NCBI RefSeq assembly: GCF_000725495.1
Contig: NZ_JNZD01000055.1
Coordinates: 1 to 14,118 of the forward strand
Origin: Streptomyces aureus
GTDB taxonomy: Bacteria > Actinomycetota > Actinomycetes > Streptomycetales > Streptomycetaceae
Length of the DNA: 14,118 nt
Direction: 5' to 3'
Below are positions 7,889-14,118 of the stretch, in pieces; position 1 is the first letter of the stretch; every line of letters begins with the position of its first letter. The translations under genes were made by a program, and so were the position numbers. Below the pieces are notes generated by a model that was given only the letters and a program-made list of their open reading frames with translations, ran no database searches and was not told where the DNA came from.

Positions 7889-10101
7889 TGGTCGGTGTCG
7901 TCCTTCTTGTCGTCGTCGCCTTCGCCCTCGACCACGGGGATGAGGGAGAGCTTGCCGCGGGAGTCGATCTCGGCGATCTCGACCTGGACCTTGGAGCCCA
8001 CGGCCAGGACGTCCTCGACGTTCTCCACGCGCTTGCCGCCGGCGAGCTTGCGGATCTGCGAGATGTGCAGCAGACCGTCCTTGCCCGGGAGCAGCGACAC
8101 GAACGCGCCGAACGTCGTCGTCTTCACGACGGTGCCCAGGTAGCGCTCGCCGACCTCCGGCATGGTCGGGTTGGCGATCGAGTTGATCGTGGCGCGCGCG
8201 GCCTCGGCCTGCGAGCCCTGGGCGGCACCGATGTAGATGGTGCCGTCGTCCTCGATCGTGATGTCGGCGCCGGTGTCCTCCTGGATCTGGTTGATCATCT
8301 TGCCCTTGGGGCCGATGACCTCACCGATCTTGTCCACGGGGATCTTGACGGTGATGATCCGCGGGGCGTTCGGGGACATCTCGTCCGGCGTGTCGATCGC
8401 TTCCATCATCACGTCGAGGATGTGGAGGCGGGCGTCGCGGGCCTGCTTGAGGGCCGCGGCCAGGACGGAGGCCGGGATGCCGTCCAGCTTGGTGTCGAGC
8501 TGGAGGGCGGTCACGAACTCCTTGGTGCCGGCGACCTTGAAGTCCATGTCGCCGAAGGCGTCCTCCGCACCGAGGATGTCGGTGAGGGCGACGTAGTGCG
8601 TCTGGCCGTCGATCTCCTGGGAGATGAGGCCCATGGCGATGCCCGCGACGGCGGCCTTCAGCGGCACACCGGCGTTGAGCAGCGACATCGTGGAGGCACA
8701 GACCGAGCCCATGGACGTCGAACCGTTGGAGCCGAGGGCCTCGGACACCTGGCGGATCGCGTAGGGGAACTCCTCGCGGGTCGGCAGGACCGGCACGATC
8801 GCGCGCTCGGCGAGCGCGCCGTGGCCGATCTCGCGACGCTTCGGGGAGCCCACGCGGCCCGTCTCACCGACGGAGTACGGCGGGAAGTTGTAGTTGTGCA
8901 TGTAGCGCTTGCGGGTCACCGGGGAGAGGGTGTCCAGCTGCTGCTCCATGCGGAGCATGTTGAGGGTGGTGACGCCCAGGATCTGGGTCTCGCCACGCTC
9001 GAACAGCGCCGAGCCGTGCACGCGCGGGATGGCCTCGACCTCGGCGGCCAGCGTACGGATGTCCGTGACGCCACGGCCGTCGATGCGGACCTTGTCCTTG
9101 ATGACGCGCTCGCGGACGAGCTTCTTCGTCAGCGCGCGGTACGCGGCGGAGATCTCCTTCTCGCGGCCCTCGAACTGCGGGAGCAGCTTCTCGGCGGCGA
9201 TCTCCTTGACGCGGTCCAGCTCGGCCTCGCGGTCCTGCTTGCCGGCGATGGTGAGCGCCTGGGCGAGCTCGCTCTTGACCGCGGCGGTGAGGGCCTCCAG
9301 GACGTCGTCCTGGTAGTCGAGGAAGATCGGGAACTCGGCGGTCGGCTTGGCGGCCTTCGCGGCGAGGTCCGACTGCGCCTTGCACAGGACCTTGATGAAG
9401 GGCTTCGCGGCGTCGAGACCGGCGGCCACGACCTCCTCGGTCGGCGCCTCGGCGCCACCCTGGACGAGCTGGATCGTCTTCTCGGTGGCCTCGGCCTCGA
9501 CCATCATGATCGCGACGTCGCCGTCCTCCAGGACGCGACCGGCGACGACCATGTCGAAGACGGCGTCCTCGAGCTCGGTGTGCGTCGGGAACGCGACCCA
9601 CTGGCCGTTGATCAGCGCGACGCGGACGCCGCCGACCGGGCCGGAGAAGGGAAGACCGGCCAGCTGGGTGGACGCGGAGGCGGCGTTGATCGCCACGACG
9701 TCGTACAGGTGGTCGGGGTTGAGCGCCATGATCGTGGCGACGACCTGGATCTCGTTGCGAAGGCCCTTCTTGAAGGACGGACGCAGCGGGCGGTCGATGA
9801 GACGACAGGTGAGGACGGCGTCCTCGGAGGGGCGGCCCTCACGGCGGAAGAAGCTGCCGGGGATCTTGCCCGCGGCGTACATCCGCTCCTCGACGTCGAC
9901 CGTCAGGGGGAAGAAGTCGAGCTGGTCCTTGGGCTTCTTCGAAGCGCTGGTGGCCGACAGCACCATGGTGTCGTCGTCCAGGTACGCGACGGCGGAGCCG
10001 GCGGCCTGCTTGGCCAGGCGGCCCGTCTCGAAGCGGATGGTGCGGGTGCCGAAGGAACCGTTGTCGATAACGGCCTCGGCGTAGTGGGTCTCGTTCTCCA
10101 C
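7885..10101 (-). CDS. pnp: Polynucleotide phosphorylase / guanosine pentaphosphate synthetase I
   Basis: 738-residue PNPase, a cytoplasmic trimeric phosphorolytic 3'-to-5' exoribonuclease that can also add 3' tails. In Streptomyces the protein is also known as GpsI for its reported pppGpp synthesis. Domain order: first RNase PH domain about 10-150, helical linker about 250-330, second RNase PH domain about 335-560 with catalytic D514, D520 and K522 in [13 protein letters not shown] domain about 582-645 with the IGPKG loop, S1 domain about 650-722, then an acidic tail ending [10 protein letters not shown]. The GTG start at 10101 has GAGGAG 9 bases upstream. It lies 362 bases downstream of rpsO behind a terminator and a structured leader, and overlaps the protease gene by 4 bases. 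Confidence 0.97.
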
Positions 10102-10157
10102 TAGCGTTTTCTCCTCGTCTTCGTCCCGTCCTGCCCGTGTGGCAGGGGGACGGTGGC

Positions 10158-10263
10158 GGAGAAGCGCTCCTGCTCGTGCGGGCCGGTCTTCGATCGAAGC
10201 ACCCGGGGCTCTCGCGCCCGGGGGCCACTACCGAGGACCGGCGGCGATGAGGCGCGCTTCTCC
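10158..10263 (-). promoter_or_regulatory. Nested stem structure in the pnp leader
   Basis: Three nested pairings lie 57 bases upstream of the pnp start. The outer perfect 10-bp stem is 10158-10167 with 10254-10263 (GGAGAAGCGC/GCGCTTCTCC). The middle stem is 10182-10192 with 10232-10242, 11 bp with one imperfect pair. The inner stem is CCCGGG at 10202-10207 with 10217-10222. In Streptomyces coelicolor the rpsO-pnp read-through RNA is known to be cut by RNase III in this intergenic region, and this is the best candidate for the double-stranded target here. That it is the actual site is inferred. Confidence 0.55.
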
Positions 10264-10356
10264 TCGTTCGTTGTCGTGAGATGCCCTACCCGGCGGGTAC
10301 GGCGTCGTCACGCTGTGTTCGTACGTGCTGTTTCCTGCGTATTGCGTTGTGCTACC

Positions 10357-10362
10357 ACACTA
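10357..10362 (-). promoter_or_regulatory. pnp promoter -10 candidate
   Basis: TAGTGT on the minus strand, inside the 362-base rpsO-pnp gap, fits the TAnnnT -10 form and lies in the most AT-rich part of the gap. The bases 17 upstream (TGCGGA) are not a recognisable -35. A promoter of its own for pnp besides read-through from rpsO is known for Streptomyces; whether it is this site is uncertain. The same gap also holds an inverted repeat TACCCGGCGGGTA at 10287-10299. Confidence 0.28.
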
Positions 10363-10420
10363 CAAAGCGTCGGTGACACTCCGCACGTAGAGAGCGCCCT
10401 CGGCAGCACATACAGCAAAA

Positions 10421-10451
10421 GGAGCGGTCCCCAAGATGTGGGAACCGCTCC
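10421..10451 (-). terminator. rpsO terminator / attenuator before pnp
   Basis: In leftward RNA, 10451-10439 pairs with 10433-10421 as a 13-bp stem with one G.U pair (10443/10429) and a 5-base loop. It is followed directly by TTTTGC. It begins 13 bases after the rpsO stop codon, the layout of an intrinsic terminator. Because pnp follows on the same strand, it probably lets only part of the rpsO transcripts read on. Confidence 0.85.
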
Positions 10452-10463
10452 CTTCACGGCGTC

Positions 10464-10754
10464 TTACTTGGCGCCGCCGGCCGCACCGCGGCGGATGCCC
10501 AGGCGGTCGACCAGCGCACGGAAGCGCTGGATGTCCTTCTTGGCCAGGTACTGAAGCAGGCGGCGACGCTGGCCGACCAGGATCAGAAGACCACGGCGGG
10601 AGTGGTGGTCGTGCTTGTGGCTCTTGAGGTGCTCGGTCAGGTCCGAGATCCGGCGCGAGAGCATGGCGACCTGGACCTCGGGGGAGCCGGTGTCGCCCTC
10701 CTTCTGACCGAACTCGCTGATGAGCTGCTTCTTCGTAGCGGCGTCGAGCGGCAC
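10464..10754 (-). CDS. rpsO: 30S ribosomal protein S15
   Basis: 96-residue S15, a primary 16S rRNA-binding protein of the small-subunit platform. The family signature [20 protein letters not shown] lies at 48-67, preceded by the [11 protein letters not shown] segment at 20-30 and followed by YLAKKD. A short Gly/Ala tail (GAAGGAK) extends past the usual 89 residues, as in other actinobacteria. The start is the GTG at 10754 (VPLDAATKK), with AAGGAG 5 bases upstream; a frame beginning 10 codons earlier would run through that ribosome binding site. It is the first gene of the leftward rpsO-pnp-protease-dapB-TPR unit. The long upstream region with hairpins suggests autoregulation by S15, a common arrangement, not proven here. 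Confidence 0.97.
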   Translation of the reverse strand: MPLDAATKKQLISEFGQKEGDTGSPEVQVAMLSRRISDLTEHLKSHKHDHHSRRGLLILVGQRRRLLQYLAKKDIQRFRALVDRLGIRRGAAGGAK

Positions 10755-10790
10755 GCTTACTCCTTGTAGTCTCGTGTCTGCCACCGAGTG

Positions 10791-10875
10791 CCCCTGGTCG
10801 AATTCTCAGGGGAGCTTCCGTGACTCGGGAGGCGGGGATCCGTTGGGCGCGGCCTCCGGAGCAGCGCTCCGGGGG
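10791..10875 (-). promoter_or_regulatory. Structured rpsO leader with two hairpins
   Basis: Two inverted repeats lie between the rpsO start and its likely promoter. CCCCTG/CAGGGG (10791-10796 with 10807-10812) makes a 6-bp stem with a 10-base loop, 36 bases before the GTG. A stronger 10-bp stem pairs 10853-10862 with 10866-10875 around a 3-base loop, with one imperfect pair (C-A) in leftward RNA. Leaders that bind S15 are known from several phyla but differ in structure, so this is only a candidate. Confidence 0.35.
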
Positions 10876-10884
10876 TGCAAACAC

Positions 10885-10905
10885 AAACGGCCGTTTCACA
10901 GGGTA
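10885..10905 (-). promoter_or_regulatory. rpsO promoter -10 candidate with overlapping palindrome
   Basis: The minus strand has TACCCT at 10905-10900 (TAnnnT form). Transcription from it would start near 10893, inside the perfect 12-bp palindrome AAACGGCCGTTT at 10885-10896. The leader would be about 140 bases. The -35 region is not recognisable. The palindrome at the expected start point could be an operator. Confidence 0.35.
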
Positions 10906-10968
10906 CCAGCCTGGGCGGATACGTCTGTCCGCTCTCCGAACCTTCCCGGACGGCGGGTACCGGGCCAC

Positions 10969-10974
10969 TAGGGT
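10969..10974 (+). promoter_or_regulatory. -10 box candidate for the DUF397 gene
   Basis: TAGGGT fits the Streptomyces -10 consensus well. It would start transcription near 10981, giving a leader of about 37 bases with the GAAGGGG ribosome binding site. No good -35 box is seen 17-18 bases upstream (CCGGAC). Confidence 0.4.
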
Positions 10975-11017
10975 GACGGCAGAGGTCATTCGTACGTGGG
11001 GAAGGGGCCGGCGGAAC

Positions 11018-11311
11018 ATGGCCGAGGAAGCGGAGAACGACGTCAGGGCGCGCAAGGAGCGGGAGAAGGACGAGCTCTACGCCCTCGACATCTCGGACGC
11101 CGAGTGGCAGAGCGCGCCGGGCACCGAGGAGCACGAGGAGCGCGTCGAGATCGCCCGCCTTCCCGGGGGCGCGGTGGCCATGCGGTCCTCCCTCGACCCG
11201 GGGACGGTCCTGCGCTACACGGAGGCCGAGTGGCAGGCCTTCGTGCTGGGCGCGCGGGACGGCGAGTTCGATCTGGAGCCCGCTCCCCACGCGGGCGGGC
11301 CGGCCGAATAG
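11018..11311 (+). CDS. DUF397 domain protein
   Basis: 97 residues. A charged N-terminus (MAEEAENDVRARKEREKDEL) precedes a DUF397-like domain at about 25-87. It shows the hallmark order: a W-x-S segment (EWQSAPG, 30-35), VEIARLPGGAVAMRSSLDP at 43-61, and a closing EWQAFVLGARDGEFD at 71-85. DUF397 proteins are abundant in Streptomyces and are often encoded beside an XRE-type regulator. No such partner adjoins this gene, and the frequent Cys of the CVEVA motif is replaced by Arg (ERVEIA). The ATG at 11018 is supported by GAAGGGG upstream; the frame is open further upstream but without coding character. It is divergent from rpsO and ends in its own terminator, so it is monocistronic. Confidence 0.85.
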   Translation: MAEEAENDVRARKEREKDELYALDISDAEWQSAPGTEEHEERVEIARLPGGAVAMRSSLDPGTVLRYTEAEWQAFVLGARDGEFDLEPAPHAGGPAE

Positions 11312-11329
11312 CGGGCCGGCGGGAACCCG

Positions 11330-11364
11330 GGGCCGGTACGGAGAGCCTTCCGTACCGGCCCTTT
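11330..11364 (+). terminator. Terminator of the DUF397 gene
   Basis: GGGCCGGTACGGA (11330-11342) pairs perfectly with 11349-11361. A further G.T pair (11343/11348) leaves a 4-base loop, and TTTC follows. It begins 19 bases after the stop codon. Confidence 0.88.
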
Positions 11365-11491
11365 CGTCTGCCCGCCCTGTATTCCGCCCGCACCGGACGG
11401 CCTTCCCGGGACGCGGAGCGGGCACGCGTGAGCGTCGGGCCGGCGACCGTATGGCAACTGGCCGAGCGGTTACGTCGTTTGTCCGCTTTCG

Positions 11492-11530
11492 GGGTCAATC
11501 GTGAGCGGGTTCGGGTCACTTCTGAGCAGG
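11492..11530. promoter_or_regulatory. Tandem 21-bp-phased operator-like motif
   Basis: GGGTCA-N4-TGAGC-N-GG occurs twice, at 11492-11509 and 11513-11530, exactly 21 bp apart, so both copies face the same side of the helix. Each copy is an imperfect dyad (G-S-TCA-N4-TGA-S-C). Read across the two copies, GTGA-N11-TCAC at 11501-11519 resembles the loose BldD target form. It lies about 250 bases upstream of the ATPase gene. The rest of the 468-base gap (11312-11779) holds the DUF397 terminator, a -10 candidate, a hairpin and no credible gene. Confidence 0.4.
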
Positions 11531-11593
11531 GTGTGCCGTGACGGGCCCCGGCGGGGGTGTGGACAGGCCTGCCCCGCGAACAGCCATGGTGAT

Positions 11594-11599
11594 TAGGCT
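11594..11599 (+). promoter_or_regulatory. -10 box candidate upstream of the ATPase gene
   Basis: TAGGCT fits the TAnnnT form and is placed between the tandem motif and the gene. A TTGACA-like TGGACA exists at 11560-11565, but its spacing of 28 bases is too long, so no normal -35 is present. A start here would give a leader of about 175 bases. Confidence 0.3.
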
Positions 11600-11697
11600 G
11601 GGACCGGGCGCGACGCCTGAACCCGTGCACGGGGGGCGCGCGTTATCCGGGGGGCCGGTCAATTCGGGCAGGCCCGTACGGACTTCGGGCGGCCTCG

Positions 11698-11723
11698 GTC
11701 GTCCGTGAACGTCAGCGGACGAC
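11698..11723 (+). promoter_or_regulatory. Hairpin in the leader of the ATPase gene
   Basis: GTCGTCCG and CGGACGAC make a perfect 8-bp stem with a 10-base loop, ending 57 bases before the GTG start. No T-run follows, so it is not a normal terminator. It may affect mRNA stability, or the repeat may be a protein-binding dyad. Confidence 0.3.
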
Positions 11724-11779
11724 AAGCAGACGGTCGGCCCTGCACGACGTGCGGGTGTTCGACCACACCAGGAGGAATT

Positions 11780-14118
11780 GTGAACAGCGATCGGGACGGG
11801 ATCCGCGGGGGCTGGGCCACGCCCGGCGACGACCAGTCCGACGCCGAGTCCGCCGTCGAGACGACGGGCGAGTTCACCATCGACTACGCGCCGCCCGCCT
11901 GGTACACGCAGAACGCCTCGGACAGCGCCGGGGCTCCGGGCGGCCCGGGCGACGTACCGGCCCAGGGCGGTTCGGGGGACTCGGAGGCTCCGGAGGACTC
12001 GAAGCAGGCCGAGGGGTCCGCGGAGTCGGCGGGTCCGGAGAGCGTCACCGGCCCGGAGGACTCCGCGAGCGCGGAGGAGCCCGGGGAGGCACGGGGAGCG
12101 GGGAGCCCGGAGGGCGCTGTGGCCGCGGTTGGACCGGCGGCCCCGGAAATGACGCCGGGCGTGGACGCCTCGGCGGCCGGTCCCCTGCCCGTAGGGGACG
12201 CCTCGGTGGCCGGTCCCGTGCCCGTCGACGGTCCCGAGGGGCTCCGTCCTCCGGTCGTGGCGCCCCACGCGGCCGTCCCGGCTCCCCTCTCCGACGTCGT
12301 CGGCGGTCCGACCGTTCTGCCGAGTCTTCCCCAGGGTCCCTGGACGCCTGCGGCTCCCGCCGCCCCCGTGGCCGCTTCCGAGGCGCCGGATTCCGGGAAC
12401 GGGGACCTGGAGAGCGGGGACCTGGAGAGCGGCGCGACGATGCGGTTCTCCGCCGTCGCGCTCCAGCGTGAGATCGCCGAGCGGACGGCGGCCGAGGAGG
12501 CCGCGACCGGGGACGCCGACGCCCCCGCGAGTGACCCCGACCGTGCCGTCACGGACACGGTCAAGGACACGGACGCCGGAAGCACGGAGGCCGAGCACGC
12601 AGGGAACGCGGAGGCGGGGAACACGGCGGAGGCCGGGGCCGAACCCGCTGTCGCCTCAGCCGACGACCAGGGCGCCGGCGATGACGAGCCGGACGAGAAC
12701 GAAGCCCCGGGCGCGCCTGTCGCCGAGCCCGAACACGTAGCCCCCTCCGGGCAGTTGACGCCCGCACTGCCGGTGGCCCCGCCCGCTCCCCCCGTCGACC
12801 CCGTGCTCGCCTATCGGTCGCTGGAGGCGGCTTCCCAGTCCCAGCGCGCGATCCCGGCCGACGCCGGTGCCGCCTCCCCGGGCGCCGAAGCCGTCGAGGA
12901 AACCGGCACCGCCGTGGCAGGGACCGACGGGGTGGCGCAGGACCGGGCCGCGGACGCCGTGGCGCCGCGCTCCGCGGACGACGCGGCCGGCCCGGACGCC
13001 GATGCCCCCGACGCCGACGACTTCCGACTCCAGGACGCCGCTCCTGAGGACGCGTCCTCCGAGCCCGCCGAGCCGCAGGACGACAAGCCCCAGGACGACG
13101 AGCCGCAGGACGCGGTGCCCGGGGTCCGACAGGAGGAGCCGGCGGGCGTGCAGGACGCGCCTCCCGCCTGGGCTCCGCCGCCGCTGCCGGGCGGCACGCT
13201 TCCGCCGCTGCCGCCCGCCTACCAGCCCGCCGCCCCGGCGCCGGCCCCGCAGTGGCCCGCGAGCACGGAGCCCGCTCCGTCCGCGCAAAGCAGGATTCCG
13301 GACCAGGCGGCCGTACCCCAGCAGGCACCGGTGGCACCCGCCCCGGGGGCGCCTTTCCAGCCTCCGACCGCGCAGGCACCGGCTCCAGGCCGGCCGCTCC
13401 AGCCCCCGGCCCCCGCTCCCGCCCCGGGGCAGCCCTTCCAGTCTCCCGCTCCGGTCCCCGCACCGGGTCAGCCGTTCCAGCCTCCGGCGCCGCAGCCCGC
13501 GGCCTCGGCGTGGTCCTCCCCCGGTGCTCCCGGTGTCCCCGCCTCGCCGCAGGGGCCCGCGGCCGTGCAGCAGGCCGGATCCGGGATCGCCGTACCGGCT
13601 CCGCCTCAGGCCGAGGCCCCGGCGGCGCCCGCTCCGGCGCCCGCGCCCGTCCAGCCGGGCAGCTACGGCTTCCCGGGGCCCGGCACGCCAGCCCCGTCCG
13701 CCCCGTCCCCGTCCGCCCCGGCACCGGGCTACGGCTTCCCGCAGCCGGGCCTCGCGCCCGCGGACCAGCAGGCGGCCCACCCGGGGGCACCCCAGCCGAC
13801 CGCCCCCCAGGCCCCCGGCTACGGCTTCCCCCAGCAGACCGCCCCCGCCCCGGAGCCTGAGGCCCCCGCGCAGGCCGCCCCTGCGCCGGGCTACGGCTTC
13901 CCCCAGGACCAGCAGACGCCCCAACCGGCCGCCCCGGGGACCCCCGGCTACGGCTTCCCGCAGCCGGGCCCCGCGCCCGCGGACCAACAGGCGGCCCACC
14001 CGGGGGCACCCCAGCAGACCGCCCCCCAGGCACCCGGCTACGGCTTCCCCCAGCAGACCGCCCCCGTCGACCCGCGGACCGGGACCGCCTGGCCGCAGCC
14101 CGTGCGGCACGACCAGCG
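11780..14118 (+). CDS. SCO5717-family (EspI-like) ATPase, N-terminal part only
   Basis: The frame runs open from GTG at 11780, with a strong AGGAGG ribosome binding site, to the right edge: 779 codons and no stop. The start is conserved in style: NSDRDGIRGGWATPGDD, then TGEFTIDYAPPAWY at 29-42, which I recognise from the Streptomyces SCO5717 family of growth-regulating ATPases. The rest is very rich in Pro, Ala, Gly and acidic residues and must be mostly disordered. Short islands that look structured are MRFSAVALQREIAERTA (221-237) and VDPVLAYRSLE (339-349). Residues about 520-575 carry APGQPFQPP-type repeats, and from 628 on six (S/G)YGFP repeats. By family, a ParA/MinD-like ATPase domain is expected beyond the edge; related EspI proteins act with ESX/type VII secretion. 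That domain is not visible here. Confidence 0.7.
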   Translation, partial: MNSDRDGIRGGWATPGDDQSDAESAVETTGEFTIDYAPPAWYTQNASDSAGAPGGPGDVPAQGGSGDSEAPEDSKQAEGSAESAGPESVTGPEDSASAEEPGEARGAGSPEGAVAAVGPAAPEMTPGVDASAAGPLPVGDASVAGPVPVDGPEGLRPPVVAPHAAVPAPLSDVVGGPTVLPSLPQGPWTPAAPAAPVAASEAPDSGNGDLESGDLESGATMRFSAVALQREIAERTAAEEAATGDADAPASDPDRAVTDTVKDTDAGSTEAEHAGNAEAGNTAEAGAEPAVASADDQGAGDDEPDENEAPGAPVAEPEHVAPSGQLTPALPVAPPAPPVDPVLAYRSLEAASQSQRAIPADAGAASPGAEAVEETGTAVAGTDGVAQDRAADAVAPRSADDAAGPDADAPDADDFRLQDAAPEDASSEPAEPQDDKPQDDEPQDAVPGVRQEEPAGVQDAPPAWAPPPLPGGTLPPLPPAYQPAAPAPAPQWPASTEPAPSAQSRIPDQAAVPQQAPVAPAPGAPFQPPTAQAPAPGRPLQPPAPAPAPGQPFQSPAPVPAPGQPFQPPAPQPAASAWSSPGAPGVPASPQGPAAVQQAGSGIAVPAPPQAEAPAAPAPAPAPVQPGSYGFPGPGTPAPSAPSPSAPAPGYGFPQPGLAPADQQAAHPGAPQPTAPQAPGYGFPQQTAPAPEPEAPAQAAPAPGYGFPQDQQTPQPAAPGTPGYGFPQPGPAPADQQAAHPGAPQQTAPQAPGYGFPQQTAPVDPRTGTAWPQPVRHDQ
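12164..12229 (+). repeat. 33-bp tandem duplication inside the ATPase gene
   Basis: 12164-12196 and 12197-12229 are adjacent, similar 33-bp copies encoding DASAAGPLPVG and DASVAGPVPVD. The reading frame is kept. Confidence 0.8.
12401..12430 (+). repeat. 15-bp perfect tandem duplication inside the ATPase gene
   Basis: GGGGACCTGGAGAGC occurs twice back to back, adding one in-frame copy of the residues GDLES. Confidence 0.85.
13727..14066 (+). repeat. Long direct repeat encoding GYGFP modules
   Basis: The 121-bp segments 13727-13847 and 13946-14066 are offset by 219 bp (73 codons) and differ at only four bases by my count. Each carries two GYGFP motifs 30 codons apart. With further copies at 13661 and 13889, six aromatic YGFP modules lie in the last 150 codons. 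Near identity at the DNA level points to a recent in-frame duplication. Confidence 0.85.

Noticed and set aside
8065..10104. Long rightward open frame (679 codons) opposite pnp
   Set aside because: It is the antisense shadow of PNPase, of low-complexity Arg/Asp/Gly/Leu composition, without a ribosome binding site or recognisable domain.
11428..11541. Possible 37-residue protein (GTG start, GGAG upstream) containing a TTA codon
   Set aside because: Third positions are not GC-biased (CGT, TTA, TTG, AAT, GTT, ACT, TCT), unlike every real gene here. It overlaps the operator-like repeats, so regulatory DNA is the better reading. Conservation of the frame would revive it as a bldA-dependent small gene.
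12561..14110. Leftward open frames of about 480-490 codons opposite the Pro-rich gene
   Set aside because: Their Arg/Gly/Pro composition is what CCG/GCC-rich DNA gives when read backwards. The rightward frame has an excellent ribosome binding site, a conserved-looking N-terminus and in-frame repeats.

Overview
The window is a high-GC actinobacterial chromosome segment, almost certainly from a Streptomyces. The reasons are the strong G/C bias at third codon positions, the many GTG/TTG starts, the gene content and order (RNase J, dapA, thyX, then PNPase and rpsO), and an N-terminus on the last gene that I recognise from Streptomyces. It is mostly conserved core DNA. I see no insertion sequence, prophage, CRISPR array or tRNA.

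Layout from left to right. Bases 1-200 look like the promoter and leader of a ribosomal RNA operon pointing left, whose 16S gene would lie just outside the window. A terminator at 272-311 separates it from a leftward block: RNase J (333-2018), dapA (2150-3049) and thyX (3262-4002). Two rightward genes for small membrane proteins follow (4291-4530 and 4621-5178), ending in a long hairpin at 5186-5238. A compact leftward operon then runs, in transcription order, rpsO (10754-10464), pnp (10101-7885), an M16 zinc protease (7888-6509), dapB (6482-5730) and a TPR membrane protein (5698-5246). Right of rpsO is a divergent DUF397 gene (11018-11311) with its own terminator. After a 468-base gap holding possible operator repeats comes the start of a very long Pro/Ala-rich protein (11780 to the right edge), probably the N-terminal half of an SCO5717-type, EspI-like ATPase linked to type VII secretion.

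The genes serve three themes. One is RNA decay and translation: RNase J, PNPase, S15 and the neighbouring rRNA operon. The second is the lysine/diaminopimelate pathway: dapA and dapB, split between two transcription units. The third is thymidylate synthesis: thyX. The noncoding parts are richer than usual. There is an 18-bp hairpin just upstream of the RNase J ribosome binding site, whose G.U pairs show that it works as leftward RNA. There is also a nested stem structure in the pnp leader, a terminator/attenuator between rpsO and pnp, a palindrome and hairpins before rpsO, and a 21-bp-phased tandem motif before the ATPase gene.

I found no wholly new system. The most interesting signals are these RNA and DNA regulatory elements and the repeat-rich disordered ATPase. 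All functional names rest on reading motifs by eye; no database search was run.
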